Shown piece by piece: positions 44,481 through 55,664 of a stretch of DNA of 64,000 nucleotides. Position numbers and translations under genes: made by a program. The notes beneath the pieces are model-generated. The model did not search any database. It was not told where the DNA came from and was given only the letters and a program-made list of their open reading frames with translations. Origin of the DNA: Hypoxylon rubiginosum (taxonomy: Eukaryota; Ascomycota; Sordariomycetes; Xylariales; Hypoxylaceae); assembly GCA_902806565.1 (NCBI GenBank), contig CADCXA010000008.1, positions 186,001-250,000 of the forward strand, in the 5' to 3' direction. Each line of letters starts with the position of its first letter. Within the stretch, counting starts at the first letter, position 1.

Positions 44481-46610
44481 CTAACCTTTAACAGTATCAC
44501 ACGATGTTTGCTTCTTGCCTTTGACTGCCACGATGTGGGAATACTGCCAGAACGTCCCCCTCTCGATGCACTCCTGGATTATGTCTTCCTCTTCCCACCA
44601 CCACCGATCTGCATGCACGTACTTGCCCCAGATCTCCTGCCACAGCATTCTTGCGATCAGGCATCGGAGCTCGCTCTCCACCGATGCCCGATCCTTCGAG
44701 TCGTCCGACGTCGCATTGCGCTCGTGCACGGCGCGTACCGACACTGTCGTAATAGTACTTCCAGATCCCCGAAGTTTCGCGACTGCCAGCCAAGCCGGAA
44801 ACGTGCCACTTGGAAACGTCGTGCGACACCGCTTCTCGAGCTGTATCAAGAGCTTGTCGAATAACCACTGTCGCAACTTTGGCCCCATCGAAGATGATAC
44901 TGGCTGAGGGTCGATTAGGGTCAAGTATAAAGCGCCGCCGGGGGCTAAGCAACGGTAAATATGACGAAGCAACGGAGGGATCTGGCTCGAAGGAAACAAT
45001 GCTGGCATAGGTAGGCACGTCACGGCTGAGTATAGCTGCGGCGCAAGCGGTCGAGACCCTGCGGATTCAGAAATGGCCGGAACGAGGATCGGGTGCACGT
45101 TTGGGAGGGATATCGGCCTGGGTGAAAGGTGAGATATTAATGCTTGAGGATGTAGAGCGGCGAGGAATGAGGCCGACGCTAATTTCTCTGTCAATCCCTT
45201 TCCCTGAACTTCTTTCGTTCACGGTAAGTCACTTACCTTGGGTTTCGTAAAGTGCGAGAATCCTAGGGGGTTTAGGAGGATTAGGAGGATTAGGAGGATT
45301 TGATGAGTCTGGACTTTCTGGACACTTTGGACACTTTGGACACTTTGGACACTTTGGACACTTATCTACGCATTCCGCGAGCGGAGCATAGCCCTTGTGC
45401 TGTAAGGCGGAGAATAGCCAGCGCTTCTTGGTCATCTCGAGCTCCTTGTAAACCGTGGCATCTGATGCGTGTCCCATGCTAGACTTGATGTTGGCGAGCA
45501 TGAGTTCTGGCTCCGCTGCAGCCATCATCCGGACCTCGCGCTGCAGTGCCGCGAGGCCAGGAGACATGCATTGGTCTGAATCGTCACTCAACGAATTATA
45601 CAGCTTTTCTTCGTCTGCTCGAGTTGAATTTTCTTTCGTCGGGGTGCAGTCCCACTCATGAGGGGGCTTCCAGGCGTCCGGGTTGCCTAACCTATCATTC
45701 CCATTCCAGCCTGGAGTATATACGCCCTCATTGTTTCGATGCTCGGCAGGGGGCGGCGTCAGAGGCGATTGGACTGGAGATGCGACTGAACCAGGATCAT
45801 CGAACGCTAGGGGATTGCTAGGAGACGCGTTAGAATAGAAATTCACCACCATAACACAACCATCTAAAAGCTTACCTTGTCTCAGGCACATCCGGCAAAG
45901 GGGGCGTCTGGGGCTTCTTTTGATCCGCGGATATATGAACATCGGATATCAGCTGGTCAATATCTGTATCCGGATCGCGAGTCGAGTACGTCACTTCGGT
46001 GGTTCTAGTAATGAATGAAGACGGTCCCAAAGTCTGAATTAGATGTTCTGGCTTTGGAGCCGTCGCGGAATCGCTCACGGAAGCTCCGGCGCTTGTGCCG
46101 TTACTAACGGCAGATGGTTGTGTCCATTTTGACAATGTTGAATCTATAATGGTCAATAATCAGCAATCATGAGCCTGCGTTAGCAGGGCTAGGTTTTCTA
46201 CCTGGTGATGAAAGGCTAGAAATTTCAGCCGCCTCCTCAGGCTGTACGGGGAGATGAGCTCCTTCAGCAGGCTTAACAGTAGCTTCCGAGTTATCTTGGT
46301 GTTGAAGTAGCAATGCTCTTACACCATATGCTGATGTTCGGCTGGCCTTGCTGGAGCTGCTGGTCAAGAGGGGTGGTGAGGTGGCCGGATCCTTTTGCTT
46401 GGATGGCGTTGGGGTCTTCCTTCGACTCCTATTCGCGAAGAGCCCGAAGCCACGTTCGCTGGAAGCTGAGCTTTCTGTTGAAACGGATCGACGACTACTC
46501 TCGGACCTCTCCCTTTTCTCTTTCTCCTTGATCCTCGCTTCTTGTTCTTTTCTTATTATTCTCTCTCCCATCAATTCCCGATTGGGATCGGTCCAAATAA
46601 CGTCGAACAT
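44481..46610 (-). CDS. Methyltransferase-like fungal protein with CPK repeat (654 aa, 4 exons)
   Basis: Minus-strand exons: 46610-46202, 46143-45876, 45817-45237, 45187-44481, joined in one frame; for the last intron I chose the acceptor giving ALYETQEKLASASFLAALHP, which fits related fungal proteins as I remember them. The first 225 residues are disordered, with a charged KEQEARIKEKEKRERS segment. The middle has a helical stretch (LAALQREVRMMAAAEPELML, KELEMTKKRWLFSALQHKGY). Residues 379-392 are four CPK units and a CP, then NPP repeats. From about 411 a folded domain resembles a SAM-methyltransferase: IYRCLAPGGALYLTLIDP is like the post-motif-II strand of class I enzymes, and it ends IWGKYVHADRWWWEEEDII. 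The usual Gly-rich motif I is not obvious, so catalytic activity is uncertain. Substrate is unknown. Confidence 0.8.
45265..45363. repeat. Two coding minisatellites (AGGAGGATT and GACACTTTG)
   Basis: Three copies of a 9-bp AGGAGGATT-type unit (about 45,268-45,300) are followed, after 20 bp, by five copies of GACACTTTG (about 45,320-45,363). On the minus strand they encode Asn-Pro-Pro and Cys-Pro-Lys triplets in the middle of the methyltransferase-like protein. Confidence 0.9.
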
Positions 46611-49600
46611 GGTGATAGAGCCTAGTTAGACGTTGGTTCAAGACTGGTTGCTTATGTATTCTGGTATCTGGCACAAGAATATAACAATGACTTGGTCAAT
46701 AGAGACTGGGTGGTTCTAATAGAGCTGCAATGTAAAGTAATGACAGGCCACACGTTTACCGGTAGTCAACTCTCAAGGGGTATTGAACATGCCATATCAT
46801 GATACAAGACGAGAAGATTCGTCTCGTAGAGTTCTCTCGATTGTACGCAGTTAGGTGTTAGGGAACATTGGTTGCCGGGGCGGAAGGAGGAGATGATGTT
46901 TTTGTTTTGAAAGACGACTCTCTTTCGAAGTGTGGTTTGTTAGTTAAATATTTACAGATCTGGCGGACTCGGTTGCCTTGCCGATTCAGGTATTCGCAAG
47001 AAAGTGAATGGCTTTCTGCATGAAATGAGATTGATCATGGGGGATCAAAGGGTAGTAGTAAAGATGTAGAAGACGGCGAGTTGGTAGAGAGATAGGAAGA
47101 TTGGATGGAAAAAAAGGGAAGAAATAACTCGCGATGACGATGACCTGCGAATCTACGACCCTGCGACCTGCGGCCTGCACCCACCGAACTCGAGGCAGTG
47201 GGAAAGTTAGTTTGCAAGGTGAGACAAGTATCGGTTCCGGATCACGCCGTTTAAGACTGGAACCTCAGTTATTACATACACATGTACATGTATTTTCGAG
47301 TTTCCGTACAGGATTTGGTACCTGCAACATACAACATGCAACATGCACCTGCTTCAACCTTGACCGAGGGTGGACTTACGGGAAGGTGCGTCACCTCGAT
47401 CTCCTTAGCGCGCCCTTCCCGTCGACTTGCCTTTTTCAAGGAATACCTTGGTACTTGGACGTACGTTTCGAGATATCTTCATCCATTTTGGTTTATGATT
47501 TCATAATATCTCCACGTTTGCCTACCCAATTGGTACAGTACCTAATATAAAGCACCTCAGCCAACGAACCAGCTCACGGGAGCACCACCTCTACTCACCC
47601 CTTATCGCAGATGATATCGTGGTTCTCGTATACAAGACGGCATGTCACAGTTGCAGGAGGACGGTGAAAACATTTTGGGATCCTTCTGAGGGAACTGGAT
47701 CCCTTCTCATTATAAGAACGCTTGACCTGAATACCCACTTAACCCCTTTCACCACCAACCACGTTGAAGGAGGCACTCCTTACTTCGACGCTCTGTCACG
47801 GTTTACCCATTGATTGCTTCAAGGTGGCTAACTCCTGCATTCACGCTAGATCAAGAAGCCTATAATCACATATTCTAGATCAGGTTTTTACTAAACAAGG
47901 GATGGGGGCTAGGGTCTGATCATATAAATAGTTTGCGACATGATCAGGTGTCCTCGAGTCTTCAAGATACATATGTAGTCGCATAAGGTACGATCGCGAT
48001 CCACTAAACTTGAGGTTCACGCATGGCAATGAACACACCATGTGTAGATTAACGTGAGACATTTCAGAATTTTCATAAACAACCTTCATGGACTAGTTCC
48101 CCTAATGTCACTCCTGCCTTATGGTGGCCAGATCTAGTCGGCTTAAATGACACTATACCCCCTCAAGAGGTGAGCGGGCTCTAGTTCTATGTGACCGGTC
48201 CCGGCCAGTCTGTCATGTTTGCTTCCCAGCTTTCTGCAGTCCGCCTAACGGGCTACCAAACGGATGTAGCAGTAAGACAAGACTCTGGGGATTCCTAACT
48301 GGAGAAATTTATACCTTTATTATAAGCATGACTCCTAGGCCCCACGTCGTGACTAACGCAGTTTGACGCCTTTTAGTATAGATGATAAGATACTTAGGAA
48401 TATTAGATATTTTAATAGGTGATATTCTGATGACATTCTCATTGTAGTGAATGACCTTTGCTACATATACTATAAAGAGCGCAAGTTAGGATCAACTTTA
48501 AATATAGCAATCTTTCCATGAGGCTATATTGACTTGTAGAAAATGATCGAAGTGGGATCTGATATTACTGGCTGCCTTATACGTGTGCTGTAGTATGCCA
48601 ATTCATATGGCTAATGCTTAGATCCTGGGAACATTCGAAAATTCTATACATATATGTACGATATGATACAAGAGCTAGAACAAGTAACATTGAAAGAGAT
48701 TCATATAAACTTCCGCATGAGTTGCCTCCTAAGCTAGACCGCTACCGTATATTTACCTACTACTTACCTCGTGTGTGATGATGGAACGGATTGGCTGCTT
48801 ACCATTCATAAACTGAAACCGAGATAGACAAGACAGCCTACATAAAGTACCCAGGCAAATATGACAAGTCTAGATCAAGCAACGGGTGTATCGTCATGCT
48901 CAGCTAGATATGTTCGCAGAATCTTGGTTTGACAGTGAAAGATACCAGTAACCGTATGACCTCGATCACATTTCGGATGTTTAGCCGAACTGTGGATGGG
49001 ACCATCTGCGAGATATTCGCTGGCCAGTTATCCCCTCTAAGTCATCCTAAGCTTGCTCTTTCTATTTGACTCAGGTGGAACAAACCAGGGAGCCATGGTA
49101 TTGGGCGACGTGGGGAAAGGAGGCCTGTTTTTCAGCCCCCTATATCCAATCATCTCAAAATCCCCTGGGAGGTGTCTTGTTCTTCCATATCTAAGGAACG
49201 CCACTTGAACCACCGACATGGCCGTCGATATGTACTAAAACTCGGGTCGTATAGCTTCTTTCCCGATTCGCTTGTTTAACCTAGATAGATAGTAGTGTAC
49301 GTTGGTACTACTGCTGCCTCTGTTACATCGCTTGGCAATGAAGAATCTCCTGCGTCCTTGAGCAAGCACGACATGTCCATCCCGACTTACACAAGAGATA
49401 CATGATGGCATGGGAACACGTCCATCCCCACTCTGTGCTTCAGTAATAGAATGGCTTGCGTTACAGTATATTTCGGTAATTGGCGAATTTTCCCGCATGT
49501 CTTATGCGGTATGCTGTAGTCTGGCCCATTGTTGTTCAGCTGGGAGCTGTTCAGGGGCTCGATCGATCTTCCACATCTCGTGGGACATATCCGCTCAGCT

Positions 49601-51333
49601 TTGGAGGAGACCCGCGTGTTTGCGATTTCTCATTACCTGCCGGCTCAATGTTGGCATGGACACGAGGAGAGTTGTTGAATCATTCAGGGGAAGTGATAAA
49701 ATAAGGGGTAGCGCAGGGCCGAATGGCGGATGTAGCAAGTGAATAGGCACACAGCATCCATGTGAAGTTGATGCTTTCACATGCAGCTGCCAGACCACCA
49801 TTATATAGTTAGGAGGCTTAAAATAAGGGGGGACGGAATGGCCAAACAAAACGTAAGGGAAGCCGGCAATCAGCATGGCAATTTGCGTACCTGCAGTTGA
49901 GACGCCTCCATCCGATCAAGAGATAACCTTGGCACCTGTAGCACGGTTTTCTACTTATACCTCGAGTACCTGGGTAAGAAATAGAGAGTGACCTTATGAA
50001 GTGATCTTTTTTAAAATATTGATTTGGTATGAATATTGAATTGTGAGTCGCTCTCCTTTTTTTAATCTTATTTTTTTTCTTCGAGAACTCCAGATTATCG
50101 TATTATCGTGTGCTACCGCTGAACCTGGGTACACCAGATCTCGCGTCTAGTCTCCCTTTCCCAATGATTGCTTCCACGCATGGTCACTTGTTGAAGCGAT
50201 AAGACGGCGCAAAGGGGATCTTCGGATAAAAAAGTTCCTTCAGAGGGATCGACTCGGTGAATATTGAAGACACATCGTCCTCACCTTGTTGATACACAGA
50301 CAGGAATTCTACAGTGACATGATCATTGTTAGCAACGTTCAACAGAGAAACTACCGAAAACAGCTCCGGTTGTCAATCTTGAACGAGATCCCAACGCTTT
50401 CTCCAAGTACCCACCTACTGCATACCACATACCGAGACTGTATGTAAGGTGTCTGGGTTGTCTGGGTGTTTTTACCAGCGGATACCTGGTGGAGAGTACC
50501 CTGACCGGGGTAACCTGAACCCCAAAGATACCTACTGGATGGAAATCAACATAATCAACATTCATAACTTATCAGATCAAACCTAAGGTCAAAAACCCAT
50601 CAATTGGATATCTTATCAAGTGGTCTGATTAAGATAAGCCTGGTCCTTCCTGTTGTTCTCTCAACTTTCACCTCCTCTTAAAAATTGGCCCAATTAAAGT
50701 CGTGATAACCAGGTACGTACCTCCTTCCGTTCTTTCCCAAATCACCTCCAAGCAAACTGCAAACTGCATGTATCACACCTTCCATCGCTCCTCCGTTCAC
50801 GACCCTACGCGTCAGGAAACCCAACTCAGTAGAGGGATTTCTTCTAAAGTGATTGGACTTCCCTTAATTTTTTCCCCCCGTCTAACCTTTCCTTCCACAC
50901 TCCATTCCGACCACATTTTCGTACGGTTTCTCAAACACGAGACACACCCACACCTTCAAAGCTGACAGCGTCCAAGGCACACTCGATTGTGCAGGATCGG
51001 CAGACACATTGCGGTGCAACTCTCATTTGGCCTCGTCCTCCGTCTTGATCGTTGACCTCATAGGTCAATCCTACACAATTTTTTGTCTCGCTTTGGCCTG
51101 GTCTTTCTTTTCAGTCAACATCCTTGGCCATTGGGTGGACAAATCCTACACCTGTCGATACCATCCACATCGTTCACCATCAACAAGCCTTGCAACAAGC
51201 ATTGCAACAAGCATCGCCTTCACCTGACCTATTGGATTAGGCTTCCCCTCGCTAGGTGGTCTTTGCCAATCGTTTGTTTTCGTGTGGTACGCCAGTTAGC
51301 CAACGCGACATCATATCGCTTGAACGAGCCAAC
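46611..51333. other. Long intergenic region, no gene supported
   Basis: About 4.7 kb without a supportable gene. The part 48.3-48.8 kb is the most A/T-rich of the region and stop-rich; one short frame near 48,418-48,458 reads YSDDILIVVNDL, faintly like a reverse-transcriptase YxDD box, but nothing around it supports an element. Open frames at 49.2-49.9 kb on both strands lack domains. The last 700 bp, C/T- and C/A-rich, are probably the promoter and leader of the purine permease. Confidence 0.45.
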
Positions 51334-53724
51334 ATGTTCGACCTTAGCGAGTCCATCGATAAAGCGGTGGCCAAAATCCACGCTCTCGATGAGCGCATCA
51401 ACCGCTCGACTTTTGGTCGAGTCTTTCGCCTGGATGGCTCTGGTCACGTAAGTTCTTTCCGACCCTCTACTGCTTGACCAAACATATTCGTCAGTATCGA
51501 CTTCGGGTATACCATGGTCTTACACAACCTCAAAGCACTTCCCAACACTGTTTCCCTTTAGAGCTGTGATGGAACCTTTATGCTGATGGTTGAGCAGCCC
51601 AAAACTGTCCGAGGATCTTCCTTCTTCCGTGAGATTCGTGCTGGTTTAACTACCTTCGCTACCATGGCCTACATTGTGGCCGTCAACGTGAGTATCACAT
51701 CTACCACTCGAATATAGGAATCGATCACCTAACTGTTGAACAGGCCACCGTCCTCGCAGACTCCGGAGGCACATGCGAGTGTCCGCCAGGAACGTCACCC
51801 GGCTGTCCTGGCAATCCCGAATATGCTAGCTGCCAGATAGGTGAGCATTCGACATTCTAAGGATGAAATGTTAGCATTCGAAGCTAAGGCTGACCAATTC
51901 CCCGCAGGTCTGAAACGAGATCTCATTACTGCTACCGCCGCTCTCTCAGGCCTCTCTAGCATTGTGTTTGGCTTCCTTACCAACCTGCCAGTTTCTCTTG
52001 GGTAAGTTGTTCCTTGAGTTAGAGAAACCTGTTACTGTATCCTTCTGACAGGTCTCTAGTCCCGGCATGGGCCTTAATGCCTACTTCACCTACCAGGTTG
52101 TCGGTTGGCATGGTACGGGCGAAGTACCCTATAAAATCGCTCTCACTGCCATCTTCGTCGAGGGATTCATCTTCGTGTTTCTAGCCCTGACCGGAATGCG
52201 ACAGTGGCTGGTCCGAATGATACCGGCTACCATCAAAACAGCTTGTGGTGTCGGCATTGGCTTGTTCCTTACCGAGATCGGTCTGTCCTATTCCGCAGGC
52301 ATCGGTGCCATCACGGGAGGCTTTTCTACCCCCTTGGCCATTGGCGGATGCCCTCCGGAGTACCTCGACAGCAAGGGAGAATGCTCCAGTCACATCATGA
52401 CGAACCCCAGCGTGAGTGTCTCAATCTCAGCTCACATGGTTGTCCCCCCGCTAATAGTTGGCACAGATGTGGATTGGTATCTTCCTCGGAGGCATCTTTG
52501 TCGCTTTTATGATGGCTTTCAAAGTCAAGAGTGCCATTGTCATTGGTATTGGAATCGTGTCTATCATGTCTTGGCCGTGAGTATAGTCCCTAGAGCCTAA
52601 GATGAATTAACTGACAATCGCTAGCCGTAACACTTCGTTCACTTACTTCCCTTACACTGATGCCGGCGAGGAGCGATTCCAATTCTTCAAGCAAGTCGTG
52701 GCTTTCCATCCGATCAAATCCGTCTTGAATGTCCAGGAGTGGGATCTCCAGGGAACCAGCGGAGCTCAGTTCGCTCTGGCACTCATCACCTTCCTCTACG
52801 TCGACATCATCGACTGTACTGCGACTCTGTACTCGATGGCAAAGTTCTGCGGTGTCGTGAGAGAGGATGGCGACTTTCCTCGCTCGACTCTCGCCTATTG
52901 TACCGACGCAATCATGATCTCGATAGGCTCTCTCTTTGGCTGTTCGCCCGTTACGGCTTTCATCGAGAGCGGTGCAGGAATTGCCGAAGGTGGTCGAACC
53001 GGATTGACTGCGATCTCGGCTGGTGTCTGCTTTCTGGTCTGCTTGTTCTTCGCCCCGATCCTCGCGTCCGTCCCACCCTGGGCTACAGGCTCGACCCTAG
53101 TTCTTGTAAGTCTATCCAATCCACGTGCGTTCAAACTAAGATGGAACCGCTAATTTGATATTCGAAGGTCGGCTGCCTCATGATTCGACAAGTCATTAAC
53201 ATCAACTGGCAGTACATCGGCGATGCAGTCCCGTCCTTTGTCACTCTGGCCTTTATGCCTTTCAGCTACAGCGTTGCCTACGGCCTTATCGCGTGAGTTC
53301 CTACTTGTTTAGCGTTACACGAACATGAGCTAACTGAAATTATAGGGGCATGATGGTTTATGTTGTTCTCAACACCATGATCTGGTCCGTCGTGAAACTC
53401 ACTGGTGGTAAGGTTACACCTTCGAACTGGCACGAGAAGGAGGTTTACGACTGGGGATTGGGTGCTCGGGACCTTCCTGGATGGGTGAGATACCTACAGA
53501 GAAACGTTCTGCCGGCCCGCTTCCAGACGGACGGCCGAAAGGATGGCGTGGAACTGGTTGACAATGACAGCGCCATCCACGGCGCCACCGACACTAGCTC
53601 GCGAGGCAATTCGGCTGAAGATAAGGAGATGCATGGCTTACAGGAACACCCCCACCCCGGAATTCCGCTTCATGTCCAGGTCCAATCTCAGCCTCGCGAG
53701 CATATCCTACCCTCTCTTGACTGA
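51334..53724 (+). CDS. azgA: AzgA-type purine (adenine/guanine/hypoxanthine) permease (613 aa, 9 exons)
   Basis: Exons: 51334-51447, 51598-51687, 51744-51840, 51908-52001, 52060-52411, 52467-52576, 52625-53105, 53168-53292, 53346-53724; every junction is GT..AG and in phase. The product matches the AzgA branch of nucleobase transporters: VFRLDGSGHPKTVRGSSFF, EIRAGLTTFATMAYIVAVN, SLGPGMGLNAYFTYQVVG, RQWLVRMIPATIKTACGVGIG, FLYVDIIDCTATLYSMAKF, CSPVTAFIESGAGIAEGGRTG and FMPFSYSVAYGLIAGMM. It has about 12-14 membrane helices in the plasma membrane and imports purines by proton symport, as known for Aspergillus AzgA. The loop ADSGGTCECPPGTSPGCPG carries several cysteines. The hydrophilic C-tail (about 80 residues) is acidic and may carry trafficking signals. 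An alternative in-phase acceptor at 51,562 would add 12 residues after residue 38; the family pattern favours 51,598. Confidence 0.95.
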
Positions 53725-54576
53725 GCGGGCAAGAAGGCGAGCACGGCAATGGCGCGCCAGTTGTGGGTGGACATGCAATGCGGATCTCCAGTCATCTGTC
53801 CTTCTGCATGCATTCGTCATAATACGCGGGAGATGATGAGAAACGAAGTCTAGAGGAAAGTTATACAACTATGGAATGGAAGACATGGTGAAAAAGAGGG
53901 AAGATGTGATTCGCAAGATGTTTAGAGAGATGCCTGCGAAAGGAGACTACCTAGTTTATCCTCTTTCACGGGGCGTACATAGTTGTGAGCCGCCTTCTTC
54001 ATAGATGAATGTAATTCTTCTTCTCCTTGGGGAATGAAACGATCAAGGGATTGATTCGCGTGTCGCGTAATTAAGACAGCTTTCTATGACATGTGGTTGT
54101 AGAGATATGCATATAAAAAGAGAAGACCGCAATTCAACCGAGACATTGAGATTGTAGCTGTTGCTATCTTATCTATCTTATCTTATCGGTTTCTAAAGCT
54201 GAATAAAGCACTAATACTGTACCTACGTAAGCATAGGTACCTGCACCTAGATTTAATTCCGCCTATAATCTCCAACACCTTCATGACCTGACATCATACA
54301 CAGACACTTCTGTTCGTCTTATTCTATTTGAATGTGCGCTATCTAGAGTCTAGGCACATTCCGCAACCTTCCGAAGAAACACTAGGATACTTGTCGTTCT
54401 AACTTCTAAGATAGTTTCTACATCAGCACATCTCCGTCTGATTTCTTCTACGCAGTGAACGTCTCCAGGATCTACTATAGCTAGCTCTAGCTTGGCTATT
54501 TTAGGTTACATTCGAACTTGGAACTTGGCAAGTTAACGATAAGCGTCTTGCCCTCTCAGGCAAGCTCAGTTGCAAG
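53725..54576. other. Intergenic spacer
   Basis: About 850 bp between two co-oriented genes. It holds TATCTTATCTATCTTATC at about 54,166-54,185 and GTACCTACG...TAGGTACCT at about 54,218-54,242. No coding frame is seen. Confidence 0.5.
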
Positions 54577-55664
54577 ATGAGTGGAGGGTGGAACACCAGT
54601 TGAGTTGACTCCTGTGCCTGATTCATTGAGTAAACATGGAGTGCTGATTATGTGAATGTAGTCGAGTCGGACGCTGTATGCATGCGAAGCTAGTTCCTAC
54701 CAGTATTTTGCTTGTGACGCTAATTGATACTCGACAGGGCGTCTTTACATTCCTTCTCAACAATCTAGGAGTTCAGAATGTGCAGTTCGAGGAACTCCTC
54801 ACCTTAGAGCCGGATTCGCTGGCTAGCCTCTACCCCGTCTACGGCGTCATCTTCCTATTCAAATACCCCACGGATACCCCTTACACCTCGACCGACAAGC
54901 CCCTCGACGGCACGTTCGACCGCGGCGCGGCCGAGCGGCTCTGGTTCGCGGCGCAGACGATACAGAACGCGTGCGGCACGCAGGCGCTGCTGTCGGTGCT
55001 CATGAACAAGGAAGGGGAGGTGGACGTGGGCAGGTCGCTGGAGGAGTTCCGGGAGTTCACGATGGCGCTGCCGCAGGAGTTCCGGGGCGAGGCGCTGAGC
55101 AACAGCGAGCTGATCCGCGACGTGCACAACAGCTTCGCCAAGAGCAGCCCGTTCGTCGACGAGACGCAGCGGACGGGCGGCGAGGCCGAGGACGCGTTCC
55201 ACTTCATCGCCTACACGCCCATCGACGGCACGCTGTACGAGCTCGACGGCCTGCAGCCGGCGCCCATCAGCCACGGCGCGTGCGCGACGGCGGAGGACTT
55301 CCCCGCGAAGGTCATGGAGGTGCTGCAGCGCCGCATCGAGCGCTACGAGCTGTCCGAGATCCGGTTCAACCTGATGGCGATGGTGCGGGACCGGCGGATC
55401 GCGGCGCGGGAGATCGGGGACGCCGAGATGCTGGCGCGCGAGGAGCAGAAGCGGCGGGACTGGCGGTTCGAGAACGCGCTGCGGCGGCACAACTTCGTGG
55501 GGTTCGCGGGCGCGGTGCTGAAGGGCGTCGTGGAGGCGAAGCTCCACGAGGGGGGCGAGGGCGCGTACGAGCGGTGGGTCGAGGACGCCAAGGCCAAGAC
55601 GAGGCAGAGGCTCGAGGGCAGGAAGAAGGGAGGCGGCGGCGAGGACGTCGAGATGGAGGGATGA
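54577..55664 (+). CDS. uch2: UCH37/UCHL5-type ubiquitin C-terminal hydrolase (320 aa, 3 exons)
   Basis: Exons: 54577-54598, 54662-54675 (a 14-nt microexon) and 54738-55664. The joined N-terminus is MSGGWNTIESDAGVFTFLL, the standard start of this family. Peptidase C12 residues are all present: oxyanion Gln85, nucleophile Cys91 in QTIQNACGTQALL, His167 in AFHFIAYTPI and Asp182 in LYELDGL, each three positions after the human UCHL5 residues. A helical C-terminal extension (ERWVEDAKAKTRQRLEGRKK) resembles the tail by which UCH37 binds Rpn13 on the 19S proteasome. It trims ubiquitin from proteasome substrates. The first donor is GTTGAG, weaker than usual. Codon choice from about 54,850 onward is strikingly G/C-ending, which produces long spurious frames on other strands. 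Confidence 0.95.
54662..54675 (+). other. 14-nt microexon of the UCH37-type gene
   Basis: The segment between AG at 54,660-54,661 and GT at 54,676-54,677 supplies the codons for Glu-Ser-Asp-Ala and completes an Ile codon with one base from exon 1. It is needed to obtain the family-wide WNTIESDAGVF start. The upstream intron has a CTGAT branch-like site at about 54,644. Confidence 0.85.

Noticed and set aside
48418..48458. YSDDILIV segment like a reverse-transcriptase YxDD box
   Set aside because: A single short match in A/T-rich DNA with no flanking RT motifs, long terminal repeats or integrase.
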